Origin: a bacterium BMS3Bbin08
GTDB lineage: Bacteria > Nitrospirota > Thermodesulfovibrionia > UBA6902 > BMS3Bbin08
Assembly (NCBI GenBank): GCA_002897775.1
Contig: BDTR01000022.1
Coordinates: 1 to 64,000 of the forward strand
Direction: 5' to 3'
Length of the DNA: 64,000 bases
In this document: piece by piece, positions 23,628 to 31,419 of the stretch
Position numbering within the stretch: the first letter of the stretch is position 1
How the letters are laid out: every line of letters starts with the position of its first letter
Program-made: the position numbers and the translations under genes
The notes under the pieces: model-generated
Told to the model about the DNA's origin: nothing
The model's input: only the letters and a program-made list of their open reading frames with translations
Database searches by the model: none

Positions 23628-24464
23628 ATGAATAGACTAAAACCAGAGAAACAGAAGCAGGTCATAGCCGCCCTTGTAGAGGGTAATTCTATCAGGTCAA
23701 CATGCCGTATGACAGGCGTTGCTAAAGGAACAGTCTTAAAGCTGTTGGCAACAATCGGCAAGGCGTGTGCTGAATACCAGAATGAAGTTATGAGGGATTT
23801 ATCCTGTAAGCGTATCCAATGTGATGAAATCTGGTCTTTCTGCTATGCGAAACAAAAGAATGTACCACACAAGAAAAAAGGCATGTACGGTTATGGTGAT
23901 GTTTATACCTTTACCTCCATTTGTGCTGACAGCAAGCTTGTGCCTACATGGTATGTTGGTAAACGTGATATGCCTTCTACACAGATATTTATACATGATC
24001 TGGCAAAACGTATGAAACACAAGATTCAGTTAACTACAGACGGATTTAACCCATATTTAGACGCTGTTGAAAATGCGTTTGGAGCAGAAGTTGATTACAG
24101 CCAGTTAATAAAGATGTATGGCAAAGAAGCTGAGACAAAAGAAGTGAGATACAGCCCACCCACTTGCATAGGTGCTAAGCCTGTCAAAATTAATGGCAGT
24201 CCTGAACCTGATAAAATATCAACAAGCTATGTTGAAAGACAGAACCTTACTATGCGTATGAGCATGAGGCGGTTCACAAGGCTAACTAACGCTTTTTCTA
24301 AGAAAATCGAGAACTTAGAGTATGCCGTAGCCCTTCATTTCATGCATTACAATTTCTGCCGGATACACAAATCTTTGAGGATTACTCCTGCTATGGCGGC
24401 AGGCGTAACTAATCGTTTGTGGGATATTGAGGATATTGTAGCTTTATTAAACACGGCCTCCTAA
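23628..24464 (+). CDS. IS1-family-like DDE transposase
   Basis: 278 residues in one uninterrupted frame. An N-terminal helix-turn-helix/zinc-ribbon-like part (VEGNSIRSTCRMTGVAKGTV) is followed by a DDE catalytic domain: D in QCDEIWSF, D in TTDGFNPY, and E in YVERQNLTMR, in the IS1 (DDE_Tnp_IS1) style with HYNFCRIHKSLRITPAMAAG near the end. Classical IS1 needs a -1 frameshift between two frames; this form, like other single-ORF IS1 relatives, does not. It has the strongest promoter of the element, no ribosome-binding site, and a likely leaderless start. Confidence 0.9.
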   Translation: MNRLKPEKQKQVIAALVEGNSIRSTCRMTGVAKGTVLKLLATIGKACAEYQNEVMRDLSCKRIQCDEIWSFCYAKQKNVPHKKKGMYGYGDVYTFTSICADSKLVPTWYVGKRDMPSTQIFIHDLAKRMKHKIQLTTDGFNPYLDAVENAFGAEVDYSQLIKMYGKEAETKEVRYSPPTCIGAKPVKINGSPEPDKISTSYVERQNLTMRMSMRRFTRLTNAFSKKIENLEYAVALHFMHYNFCRIHKSLRITPAMAAGVTNRLWDIEDIVALLNTAS

Positions 24465-24501
24465 ACTTTTAATATGGATGTGCCGATATATAAAATAATT
24501 C

Positions 24502-24530
24502 TTGACAAAGAGTATTCTTTCTACTATAAT
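24502..24530 (+). promoter_or_regulatory. Consensus promoter for the right-hand passenger genes
   Basis: TTGACA (24502-24507), 17-bp spacer, TATAAT (24525-24530). The following leader of about 50 bp holds a good ribosome-binding site (AAAGGGGAAG) before ATG 24586. Confidence 0.8.
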
Positions 24531-24585
24531 TTTTAGTTAAAGGTAATAAGTCACTTAAAAGAAAGAAAAAACAAAGGGGAAGAAC

Positions 24586-24783
24586 ATGATCAATTTAAGA
24601 TACATTTTCTCTCTTTTTATCCCGCCTACCATTCCCAAGTATTCTGAAAAAACACGAAAAGATCTTATGAGAGATGCTGTGAAAAAGACTACATCTGGGA
24701 ATATTCTTCTTCAATTTGGCCGCTATCTATCAAGTTCGGATGTTGAGGAACTGAGAGCAAAAGCATTAGGGCATAAACGCTAG
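24586..24783 (+). CDS. Unknown 65-residue passenger protein
   Basis: 65 residues, start supported by AGGGGAAG and by the promoter at 24502. No family recognised. It begins with a hydrophobic stretch (YIFSLFIPPTIP) and continues with a charged helix. Its TAG stop (24781-24783) is followed at once by ATG in the same frame, so this and the next ORF may be one gene interrupted by an amber codon. Confidence 0.55.
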   Translation: MINLRYIFSLFIPPTIPKYSEKTRKDLMRDAVKKTTSGNILLQFGRYLSSSDVEELRAKALGHKR

Positions 24784-25440
24784 ATGCCCGAGCCATACCA
24801 TTATGTTAATGGTAACATTACTCCTGCGCTTGTAAAACAATTATATGCAGATGCTGAGAGTGCTTTAAAATTAGTTGAAAGAGTAGCAGAAGAAGTCACC
24901 ATCCCCACTATTAACCAGTTAAGGTACGCCGGTCAACATCTTACACGTTTTATAAGTGCGAACGATAAAGAAGAACTAAGAAAAGCGGCAAATCATTGTC
25001 AACGTGCAATGTATGATGCTTATGAAACGGGTATTATTTATTTCATCAACGAAATTAACAACTTTGGGAAAGATTATAGGAAAACTGTTATATCAAAGAT
25101 TCTTCCAGGTTGGGTAGGTTACCAACAAACAGTTGATAAAATAAAAACATTTGTTGACAACAGAAACGAAAAAGAGAGACATAGACAAACTGAAGAATGC
25201 AAAGAAAACTTTAAATCTCTTAATATCATTTTCAATGAAACTAAATATAGCCGTGATGAACTCAACAAAACAATAAAAAAAGATAGAATAATTACTTTTG
25301 GAGTAATCATTGCCTTAATTGCGCTTATCTTTGTTGCCCTCGATTTTTTTGGGATCAATGGTGAAAAAGTTTTTACAACTGATACGAAAGCAAAAAACCC
25401 TATTTCTACTCTGCCAAAAACAGAAAGAATAAGCGAATAA
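24784..25440 (+). CDS. Unknown passenger protein with one C-terminal membrane segment
   Basis: 218 residues. A long, mainly helical cytoplasmic part with coiled-coil character (ESALKLVERVAEEV, NKTIKKDR) leads to a single membrane segment near residues 171-192 (IITFGVIIALIALIFVALDF), then a short polar tail. No ribosome-binding site is visible before the ATG, which supports translational coupling to, or read-through from, the preceding ORF. It ends 16 bp before the right inverted repeat. Membrane-tethered helical proteins in mobile elements can be defence or immunity-like, but nothing here proves that. Confidence 0.6.
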   Translation: MPEPYHYVNGNITPALVKQLYADAESALKLVERVAEEVTIPTINQLRYAGQHLTRFISANDKEELRKAANHCQRAMYDAYETGIIYFINEINNFGKDYRKTVISKILPGWVGYQQTVDKIKTFVDNRNEKERHRQTEECKENFKSLNIIFNETKYSRDELNKTIKKDRIITFGVIIALIALIFVALDFFGINGEKVFTTDTKAKNPISTLPKTERISE

Positions 25441-25524
25441 TTTTTTCTTCCCCCCAAACTGACCCACTACCCTTTATCCCAGGGATTTGATTTTTTGGAG
25501 CACATTAAGTAAAATAACAACCTG

Positions 25525-25617
25525 CTGATTTCACAGATATAATATAGATTGCACCGATAAAAAAACATAACAAAATCTGTGTGATCGTGTTCTGAAATCA
25601 GTGTAATCAAATATAAT
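25525..25617. repeat. Dispersed TTTCACAGAT...GTGTAATC repeat, copy 1
   Basis: Between the transposon and rpmH. The sequence CTGATTTCACAGATAT...AAATCTGTGTGATC...CAGTGTAATCAAATATAAT is made of units also found at 26071-26165 (before yidC) and 51246-51322 (before yjbQ). No gene is present. Confidence 0.65.
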
Positions 25618-25643
25618 AGAAATTATATAATAAAGGAGAGGCA

Positions 25644-25781
25644 ATGACTTACACTACTTATCGCCCTCACACTATAAAACGCAAGAGAACTCATGGTTTT
25701 CTGGAGAGAAAGAGCACCAAGGGCGGCCGCCGGGTCTTAAAGAGAAGGCGCGCCAAGGGCCGCAAAAAATTGTCGGTCTAG
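25644..25781 (+). CDS. rpmH: 50S ribosomal protein L34
   Basis: 45 residues, starting [19 protein letters not shown] and ending [10 protein letters not shown], the unmistakable L34 pattern (KRKR-THGF-x-[16 protein letters not shown]). AAAGGAGAGG precedes ATG. It begins the usual rpmH-(rnpA)-yidD-yidC block near the chromosomal origin in many bacteria. rnpA is not found behind it. Confidence 0.97.
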   Translation: MTYTTYRPHTIKRKRTHGFLERKSTKGGRRVLKRRRAKGRKKLSV

Positions 25782-25842
25782 TGACGATCTTCTTATCCAT
25801 ACCCCTGAGCACTTAATAACTCCCGTTTAAACAAGGAAAAAA

Positions 25843-26073
25843 TTGAAGACATTAGCGATCTTTGCCATTAAAGGCTATAAAAAATTTATTTCCCCTCTTC
25901 TGCCGCATTCCTGCAGATTTCATCCAACATGCTCAACCTATTGTCTTGAAGCTGTTGAAAGATATGGTTTTTTAAAAGGCGTCTGGCTTTTCATGAGGCG
26001 TATTGTAAAATGTCATCCTTTTTACCCCGGCGGATATGATCCGGTAGCACCCTATAAAAATAAGGGTGCTTGA
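25843..26073 (+). CDS. yidD: Membrane protein insertion efficiency factor YidD
   Basis: 76 residues from a TTG start at 25843 with AAGGAA upstream. The family signature is complete: [20 protein letters not shown] with three conserved cysteines, then [16 protein letters not shown] and [13 protein letters not shown]-like ending. YidD is a peripheral inner-membrane protein that aids YidC. Only 61 bp separate it from rpmH, too short for rnpA. Confidence 0.95.
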   Translation: MKTLAIFAIKGYKKFISPLLPHSCRFHPTCSTYCLEAVERYGFLKGVWLFMRRIVKCHPFYPGGYDPVAPYKNKGA

Positions 26074-26165
26074 TTTCACAGATATGAACAGAAAAGATTA
26101 CACAGATAAAAAACATACCATAATCGGTAAAATCGTCTTTAAAAATCGGTGTAATTAAATATAAT
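26071..26165. repeat. Dispersed TTTCACAGAT...GTGTAATT repeat, copy 2
   Basis: Starts exactly at the end of yidD and fills the spacer to yidC: TGATTTCACAGATATGAA, GATTACACAGATAAAAAA, AATCGGTGTAATTAAATATAAT. It shares the ATATAATG(A) terminus with copy 1. Confidence 0.65.
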
Positions 26166-26182
26166 GATCATTATATTAAATA

Positions 26183-27775
26183 ATGGATAATAAGCGCACT
26201 CTATTAGCAATAGCCCTGTCAATAATGGTTCTCGTAGTGTTTTCGTATCTGTCGCCGCAAAGACCTGTGCAGATGCCGGCAGAACCCCGGGAAGCGGCAG
26301 TGCCTGAGAAAATCGAAGAAGTACAGCCAGCGCCGGTTGAAATACCCGCCGGGCCAGTGGATATGCCTGCTTTGGAGAAAGAAATACGCGTTGAGACCGA
26401 CCTGTACTCAGCAGTATTCACAACAAGAGGCGGCACAATAAAAAGGTGGGACCTGAAAGAATACGCTGACAAGGACGGTAATCCTGTCTCCCTTATATCA
26501 ACTGATCCGAAAATACCGCCCGTATCCATAATCCTCGACAGCCGGCAGCCGGAACTGCCGTCAAAAGTCAACTTCAGCACTGACAGGGAGTTCATTAAAC
26601 TCAGCGGAACAAATAAAAGCACTCTCACACTTTCCTATTCGGACAGTTCAGGACTTTCCATCAAGAAAACTTTTACTTTCTATGGTGACAGTTACAGGGT
26701 AGATTTTTCCACAACTGTAAAAGGTGTACCGTCCTATCAGGTTGCCTTAGGTTCTAAATTTGGTGTTTTTGACGAAAAAGGGACCTGGGTCCACATAGGT
26801 CCTCTGCTTCTGCATGGTACTGACAAGATAGATATAAAGGGCGACAATATTGAGGGAATAGGTTTTATTAGCAAGCTTTTGGGGACAAAAAGCGGGGATG
26901 AGTTTGAATATAAGGAAAATGTCCGCTGGATCGCGCAGGAGGACAAATATTTTACTTCAGCGCTTGTCTCAATGAATAATGCGAATGATGCAAGGATATG
27001 GAACTGGAGAGATAATTCAAACAGTGGAGTTGAGATCTCTTACAAGATAACCGGAGAAAAAGGCGATTTCCTTTTATATGCCGGACCGAAAAAATACGAC
27101 CTGCTCAGGACAATGAATGTAGGGCTTGAACATATAGTTGATTTCGGTTTTTTTTCCATAATAGCAAGGCCTCTTTTCTGGCTCCTGACCCTTTTCTACA
27201 AAATTATCGGCAATTACGGCTGGTCAATAATCCTGATTACCATTGTTGTCAGGACGCCGTTTATCCCGCTTATCAACAAGGGACAAAAATCCATGAGAAA
27301 GCTTCAGGAGCTGCAGCCCCATATGGCGGCGCTAAAGGAACAGCATAAAAAAGACCCCCAGCGAATGCAGAGGGAAACAATGGAACTTTACAAGAAACAC
27401 AAGGTAAACCCAATGGGCGGCTGTCTTCCGATGCTGATCCAGCTCCCGGTATTCTTCGCGCTATACAAGATATTGCTGATAGCCATTGAGCTCAGGGGCG
27501 CGCCTTTTATCTGGTGGATACATGACCTTTCAGCAAAAGATCCCTATTATGTTTTCCCTGTATTGATGGGAGCTACCATGATACTTCAGCAGAAGATGAC
27601 CCCGTCAGGCATGGACCCCAAGCAGGCAAAGATGATGATGCTCATGCCTGTTGTTTTCACCTTCATGTTCCTTAGTTTTCCCTCTGGCCTTGTTATCTAC
27701 TGGCTTGTAAGCAACCTTCTTGGTATTGTTCAGCAGTACTTTGTGAATAAAAAAATGAAAACTGCTGCTTCATAA
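26183..27775 (+). CDS. yidC: Membrane protein insertase YidC
   Basis: 530 residues, Gram-negative type. An N-terminal anchor (MDNKRTLLAIALSIMVLVVF) is followed by a large periplasmic beta domain (about residues 65-320) and the five-helix insertase core: WSIILITIVVRTPFIPL, a charged cytoplasmic hairpin (KLQELQPHMAALKEQHKKD), GGCLPMLIQLPVFFALYKIL and final LVIYWLVSNLLGIVQQ. It inserts and folds inner-membrane proteins with or without SecYEG. jag and mnmE often follow; here mnmE is displaced 10 kb by a restriction island. Confidence 0.97.
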   Translation: MDNKRTLLAIALSIMVLVVFSYLSPQRPVQMPAEPREAAVPEKIEEVQPAPVEIPAGPVDMPALEKEIRVETDLYSAVFTTRGGTIKRWDLKEYADKDGNPVSLISTDPKIPPVSIILDSRQPELPSKVNFSTDREFIKLSGTNKSTLTLSYSDSSGLSIKKTFTFYGDSYRVDFSTTVKGVPSYQVALGSKFGVFDEKGTWVHIGPLLLHGTDKIDIKGDNIEGIGFISKLLGTKSGDEFEYKENVRWIAQEDKYFTSALVSMNNANDARIWNWRDNSNSGVEISYKITGEKGDFLLYAGPKKYDLLRTMNVGLEHIVDFGFFSIIARPLFWLLTLFYKIIGNYGWSIILITIVVRTPFIPLINKGQKSMRKLQELQPHMAALKEQHKKDPQRMQRETMELYKKHKVNPMGGCLPMLIQLPVFFALYKILLIAIELRGAPFIWWIHDLSAKDPYYVFPVLMGATMILQQKMTPSGMDPKQAKMMMLMPVVFTFMFLSFPSGLVIYWLVSNLLGIVQQYFVNKKMKTAAS

Positions 27776-27954
27776 ATAATCTTCTAACAAACCTTCAAGC
27801 TATTCAAATCACAACATTCTGGGTGTGTTGACTACCTGCCCCGACAAATCAGGAAAGCTTTAAAAAAACATATTGTTAAGCTCCTAAAGGTTCAAATTTC
27901 AGCAGTTAGAAAATCCACTAAAAAGAGCAGTATACTTGATACTTCAACATTTCC

Positions 27955-27983
27955 TTGACAAACACTTGCGAGAATGTTATGCT
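27955..27983 (+). promoter_or_regulatory. Promoter upstream of the restriction island
   Basis: TTGACA (27955-27960), 17-bp spacer, TATGCT (27978-27983). The predicted start falls at ATG 27990. The earlier part of this spacer (27776-27954) shows no gene. Confidence 0.6.
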
Positions 27984-27989
27984 TTTATC

Positions 27990-28106
27990 ATGAACAATGC
28001 GGGATACTTCAATACATATTTCTTTAAACCTGTATGGCCTGTAAATAAAAGGCCCTGTGCTAATGACACAGAGCCTTTTGTCTTTACTCAGGCTGAGATA
28101 GCCTGA
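27990..28106 (+). CDS. Possible 38-residue leader peptide before the restriction island
   Basis: An ATG located six bases after a -10 element opens a 38-codon frame ending at TGA 28104-28106, eight bases before the first restriction gene. Its second half overlaps a 13-bp hairpin (28047-28059 with 28067-28079, one mismatch) whose 3' side ends CCTTTTGTCTTT. The arrangement recalls a leader/attenuator, or the hairpin may simply be a terminator. I do not recognise the peptide. Confidence 0.35.
   Translation: MNNAGYFNTYFFKPVWPVNKRPCANDTEPFVFTQAEIA
28047..28079 (+). terminator. Hairpin, possible attenuator or terminator before hsd genes
   Basis: AAAAGGCCCTGTG (28047-28059) pairs with CACAGAGCCTTTT (28067-28079), 12 of 13 positions, with a 7-nt loop. 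The following bases are GTCTTT, a weak U-tract. Palindromic A/T ends make it potentially active on both strands, so it could also terminate readthrough from yidC. Confidence 0.5.
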
Positions 28107-28114
28107 ACAATGTT

Positions 28115-28705
28115 ATGAAAAAGAAAATTAAAAACATTGCGGAAATTCAGATTGGTTATCAGTTTCGAGGCAGAATAGAGACTGATCCGGAAGGAACTCA
28201 CAAGGTCATTCAGATAAGGGATTTTGACGCACTAAAAAATCTGCAAGTTGCCGGTCTTTATAAAGTGCTGCCAAAATATAACGCTGAACGGTATCTTGTG
28301 AACAAGAGAGACGTTCTGTTCCTTTCACGAGGCCATCATAATTATGCTATTCCTATAAAAGTGGCGCTTGAAAATACTATTGCTGCAAGCTATTTTTTTA
28401 TTCTTCGAGTTAAGACAGAGCAGATTATCCCGGAGTATTTAGCCTGGTTTATTAATCAGGCTCCCGCACAGGGATATCTACACAACCTTGCAAGACGCGG
28501 GACTCATATACCAATTGTGCCAAAGTCAGTATTCGAGAACCTCAAAATATCTATTCCTGATATGGAAACGCAGGAGAAAATTGTAAAATTAAATTCACTT
28601 ATTGAAAAAGAACAAAATCTTTTAACTAATCTACAACAGAAGCGAACTTTATTGATTCGCTCTGTATGCCTGAAAGCTGCCAAAAAAAATATTGATAATA
28701 AATAA
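28115..28705 (+). CDS. Half-size type I specificity (HsdS-like) protein, one target-recognition domain
   Basis: 196 residues, about half of a normal HsdS. One target-recognition domain (NIAEIQIGYQFRGRIE, then IPDMETQEKIVKL) and one conserved helical spacer (LNSLIEKEQNLLTNLQQKR). Half-HsdS proteins can dimerise to make a symmetric recognition site, or act as an alternative specificity subunit. A full-length HsdS is encoded later in the same island. It is 14 bp upstream of hsdM. A truncated relic is possible, but the domain boundaries are intact. Confidence 0.8.
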   Translation: MKKKIKNIAEIQIGYQFRGRIETDPEGTHKVIQIRDFDALKNLQVAGLYKVLPKYNAERYLVNKRDVLFLSRGHHNYAIPIKVALENTIAASYFFILRVKTEQIIPEYLAWFINQAPAQGYLHNLARRGTHIPIVPKSVFENLKISIPDMETQEKIVKLNSLIEKEQNLLTNLQQKRTLLIRSVCLKAAKKNIDNK

Positions 28706-28719
28706 AAAGGAGAACTGGT

Positions 28720-30213
28720 ATGGCCAATAAAATAACAAAAGAAGAGATATTTAATATCGTTTGGAAAGCATGCGATACATTCAGGGGTGCAGTAGATCCT
28801 TCTGAATATAAAAATTATATTCTAACCATGCTGTTTATTAAATATATGAGCGACCTTAGGAAAGACAAGTGGGAGGAGTATGAAAAAAAATATAAGGGCG
28901 ATAAAAAACGTGTTCAGAGAGCATTAAGCCGTGAACGTTTTATTGTGCCTGAAAAGTGCGATTTTGATTATCTCTATTCAAAGAGGGATGCCTCCAACAT
29001 AGGTGATCTGATAAATATTGCGCTTGATCATATTGAAGATGCCAATAAAACCAAGCTGGAAAATGTTTTCCGAAATATCGACTTCAACAGTGAGCCAAAC
29101 CTCGGAGAGACAAAAGAGCGCAACCGCCGACTTAAGCACCTGCTTGATGATTTTAATGATCCGAAGCTCGACCTTCGTCCGTCAAGAATCGGGAACAATG
29201 ACATTATCGGAGATGTTTACGAATACCTTATCGCGAGATTTGCGGCTGGAGCTGGGAAAAAAGCAGGAGAATTCTATACCCCTTCAGAGGTATCCATATT
29301 ACTGGCTAAATTGCTGAAACCCAAGTCGGGCAATCGTATTTGTGATCCTTCCTGCGGCTCCGGGTCACTGTTAATCCGTGTGGCACATGAGGTGCCCGGC
29401 GGCAATTTTTTTCTTGCCGGTCAGGAGAGCAATGGAAGCACATGGTCTTTATGCAGGATGAATATGTTTCTCCATAAAATGGATAACGCCCGTATTGAAT
29501 GGTGCAATACTATAAGTAATCCTAAACTCATGGAAGACGACCAACTTATGAAGTTCAACATTGTTGTAGCAAATCCACCATTTTCACTTGATAAATGGGG
29601 GGCAGACATTGCTGAAAAAGACCGTTTCCAGAGATTCTGGCGGGGAATTCCTCCCAAGAGTAAAGGCGATTATGCCTTTATCAGTCATATGGTCCATATT
29701 GCCCTTGAAAAAGAAGGTAAGGTAGGCGTTATAGCGCCTCATGGTGTTCTTTTCCGCGGCGGTTCCGAGGGCAAAATAAGACAACAACTAATTGAGGAGA
29801 ACATGCTCGAAGCAGTTATAGGCCTTCCGGCAAACCTGTTCTATGGCACAGGCATTCCAACTGTCATTCTTATATTTAATAAAGGGAAGAAAACTAAAGA
29901 TGTGCTTTTCATAGACGCAAGCAGGGAATATCATGATGGCAAGAATCAGAACAACCTTCGTCCTGAGGACATTGAAAAAATCGTAAAAACTCATAAAAAC
30001 TTTAAGAAGATTGATAAATATGCTTACCGCGCAACCTTTGATGAAATAAAAGACGCCGAATTTAATCTGAACATTCCACGCTATGTGGATACCTTTGAGG
30101 AAGAAGAGGAAATAGATATCAACGCTGTTCAGAAAGAAATTCAGGAATTAGAGTCAGAAATTACCAGCACACGTAAAGAGATGAACAGGTATATGAAGGA
30201 GCTTGGATTATGA
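28720..30213 (+). CDS. hsdM: Type I restriction-modification DNA methyltransferase
   Basis: 497 residues behind AAAAGGAG. An N-terminal HsdM_N helical domain is followed by the N6-adenine methyltransferase core with GEFYTPSEVS, SAM-binding DPSCGSGSLL and catalytic NPPFS. The C-terminus is a coiled coil (ELESEITSTRKEMNRYMKEL) that contacts HsdS. It should protect host DNA by adenine methylation. A terminator-like hairpin follows, so it can be transcribed apart from the nuclease genes downstream. Confidence 0.95.
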   Translation: MANKITKEEIFNIVWKACDTFRGAVDPSEYKNYILTMLFIKYMSDLRKDKWEEYEKKYKGDKKRVQRALSRERFIVPEKCDFDYLYSKRDASNIGDLINIALDHIEDANKTKLENVFRNIDFNSEPNLGETKERNRRLKHLLDDFNDPKLDLRPSRIGNNDIIGDVYEYLIARFAAGAGKKAGEFYTPSEVSILLAKLLKPKSGNRICDPSCGSGSLLIRVAHEVPGGNFFLAGQESNGSTWSLCRMNMFLHKMDNARIEWCNTISNPKLMEDDQLMKFNIVVANPPFSLDKWGADIAEKDRFQRFWRGIPPKSKGDYAFISHMVHIALEKEGKVGVIAPHGVLFRGGSEGKIRQQLIEENMLEAVIGLPANLFYGTGIPTVILIFNKGKKTKDVLFIDASREYHDGKNQNNLRPEDIEKIVKTHKNFKKIDKYAYRATFDEIKDAEFNLNIPRYVDTFEEEEEIDINAVQKEIQELESEITSTRKEMNRYMKELGL

Positions 30214-30265
30214 GCAATTTTTTCTTTATATGCTGCAGCAACAGCAAATATACTGTAAATGGCAC

Positions 30266-30317
30266 ACCCGCCAAGCCTCTGCTCTGCACGCTCAATTATG
30301 GCGGGTTTTTATTTTTT
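30266..30317 (+). terminator. Terminator-like hairpin after hsdM
   Basis: ACCCGCCA (30266-30273) pairs with TGGCGGGT (30299-30306) across a 25-nt loop, then TTTTTATTTTTT. The 117-bp spacer holds no other feature. Confidence 0.65.
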
Positions 30318-30330
30318 ATAAAAAAATAAG

Positions 30331-31419
30331 ATGAAAAAACAGAATAAAAACAAACAGAGCAATAAAGTTGTAAGAAAAAATATGGGAGATATTGCCGCAA
30401 GCAATTTTTATCAGGATATTCGCCGTCTTATCGAGGAAGCCCGCCTTTCAGTTGCCTTAACGGTCAACGCCGGTATGACCATGCTCTACTGGCAAATCGG
30501 TAAACGGATTAATGATGAAATCCTGAAAGGTGAGAGAGCAGAATATGGCAAGGAGATTGTCGTATCACTGGCACGACAATTGGTACTGGAATACGGCAAC
30601 AATTTTTCTGAAAAAAATCTGCGAAGAATGATTCAATTTGCAAATGTTTACCCATCCAAGGAGATTGTCGTATCTCTAATACGACATTTAAGCTGGACCC
30701 ACTTTATTGCGCTTATTCCATTAAAAGAGCCTCTGCAACGAGAGTTTTATGCTCAAATGTGCCGGCTGGAACAGTGGAATGTGCGTACCCTGCGCAAAAA
30801 GATTGATTCCATGCTTTTCGAGCGTACTGCCATTTCCCGGAAACCGAAAGAACTGGCAAAGCAGGAACTTGATGAATTGCGTGCCAATAATAAAATTTCT
30901 CCGGACATTGTGTTCCGTGATCCTTACGTGCTGGATTTTCTGAACCTGAAGGACACATACAGCGAATCTGACGTCGAGGCTGCAATTCTCAGGGAACTGG
31001 AGTCTTTTATCCTGGAGCTTGGGGCTGGATTTACTTTCGTTGCCAGACAAAAGCGAATGACCATTGATAATGAAGACTTCCACCTCGATTTGCTCTTCTT
31101 CCACCGCAAGCTGAAAAGGCTGGTGGCTGTTGAGCTGAAACTTGGTAAGTTCAAAGCCGCCTTCAAGGGGCAGATGGAGCTTTACCTGCGCTGGTTAAAA
31201 AAGCATGAAAAAGAAGAGGATGAAAACGATCCGCTTGGACTGATCCTGTGTGCTGAAGGCTCTCATGAACAGATTGAATTACTGGAATTGCATAAATCTT
31301 CCATCAGGATAGCGGAATATTTGACTGAACTCCCTCCCAAAGAGCTGCTTGAAAAGAAACTTCATGCGGCAATAGAGAAGTCGAGGGCTTTACTGGAACA
31401 GCGGATAGAGAAAAAATGA
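30331..31419 (+). CDS. DUF1016/YhcG-type PD-(D/E)XK nuclease-domain protein
   Basis: 362 residues of the YhcG family. The N-terminal DUF1016_N region (YQDIRRLIEEARLSVALTVN, MLYWQIGKRI) is followed by a PD-(D/E)XK domain: FHLDLLFFHRKLKRLVAVEL with D and E-L-K (VAVELKLGKF). Such proteins are frequent passengers in type I restriction islands and may act in defence, but their role is not settled. It overlaps hsdS by ATGA, so the two are coupled. Two near-identical KEIVVSLARQL / KEIVVSLIRHL stretches lie 40 residues apart. Confidence 0.88.
   Translation: MKKQNKNKQSNKVVRKNMGDIAASNFYQDIRRLIEEARLSVALTVNAGMTMLYWQIGKRINDEILKGERAEYGKEIVVSLARQLVLEYGNNFSEKNLRRMIQFANVYPSKEIVVSLIRHLSWTHFIALIPLKEPLQREFYAQMCRLEQWNVRTLRKKIDSMLFERTAISRKPKELAKQELDELRANNKISPDIVFRDPYVLDFLNLKDTYSESDVEAAILRELESFILELGAGFTFVARQKRMTIDNEDFHLDLLFFHRKLKRLVAVELKLGKFKAAFKGQMELYLRWLKKHEKEEDENDPLGLILCAEGSHEQIELLELHKSSIRIAEYLTELPPKELLEKKLHAAIEKSRALLEQRIEKK

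Larger units (their letters stand above)
22194..25471. mobile_element. IS1-type transposon with passenger genes (3278 bp)
   Basis: The ends are inverted repeats matching at 15 of 16 positions: GGTAGTGGGTCAATTT (22194-22209) and the complement of AAACTGACCCACTACC (25456-25471). CTTTATCC occurs directly outside both ends (22186-22193 and 25472-25479), an 8-bp target duplication; 9 bp is possible if one end C is shared. Contents: a KGG-type small basic protein, a P63C-domain gene (minus strand), an IS1-like transposase, and two further ORFs. A bare IS1-type element would be about 0.8-1 kb, so two thirds is cargo. The target was a dispersed CTCTACC-rich repeat after panC. Confidence 0.9.

Noticed and set aside
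22258-25440. A prophage fragment, because P63C occurs in phages
   Set aside because: No structural, integrase or lysis genes are present, and the inverted ends with a target duplication define a transposon.
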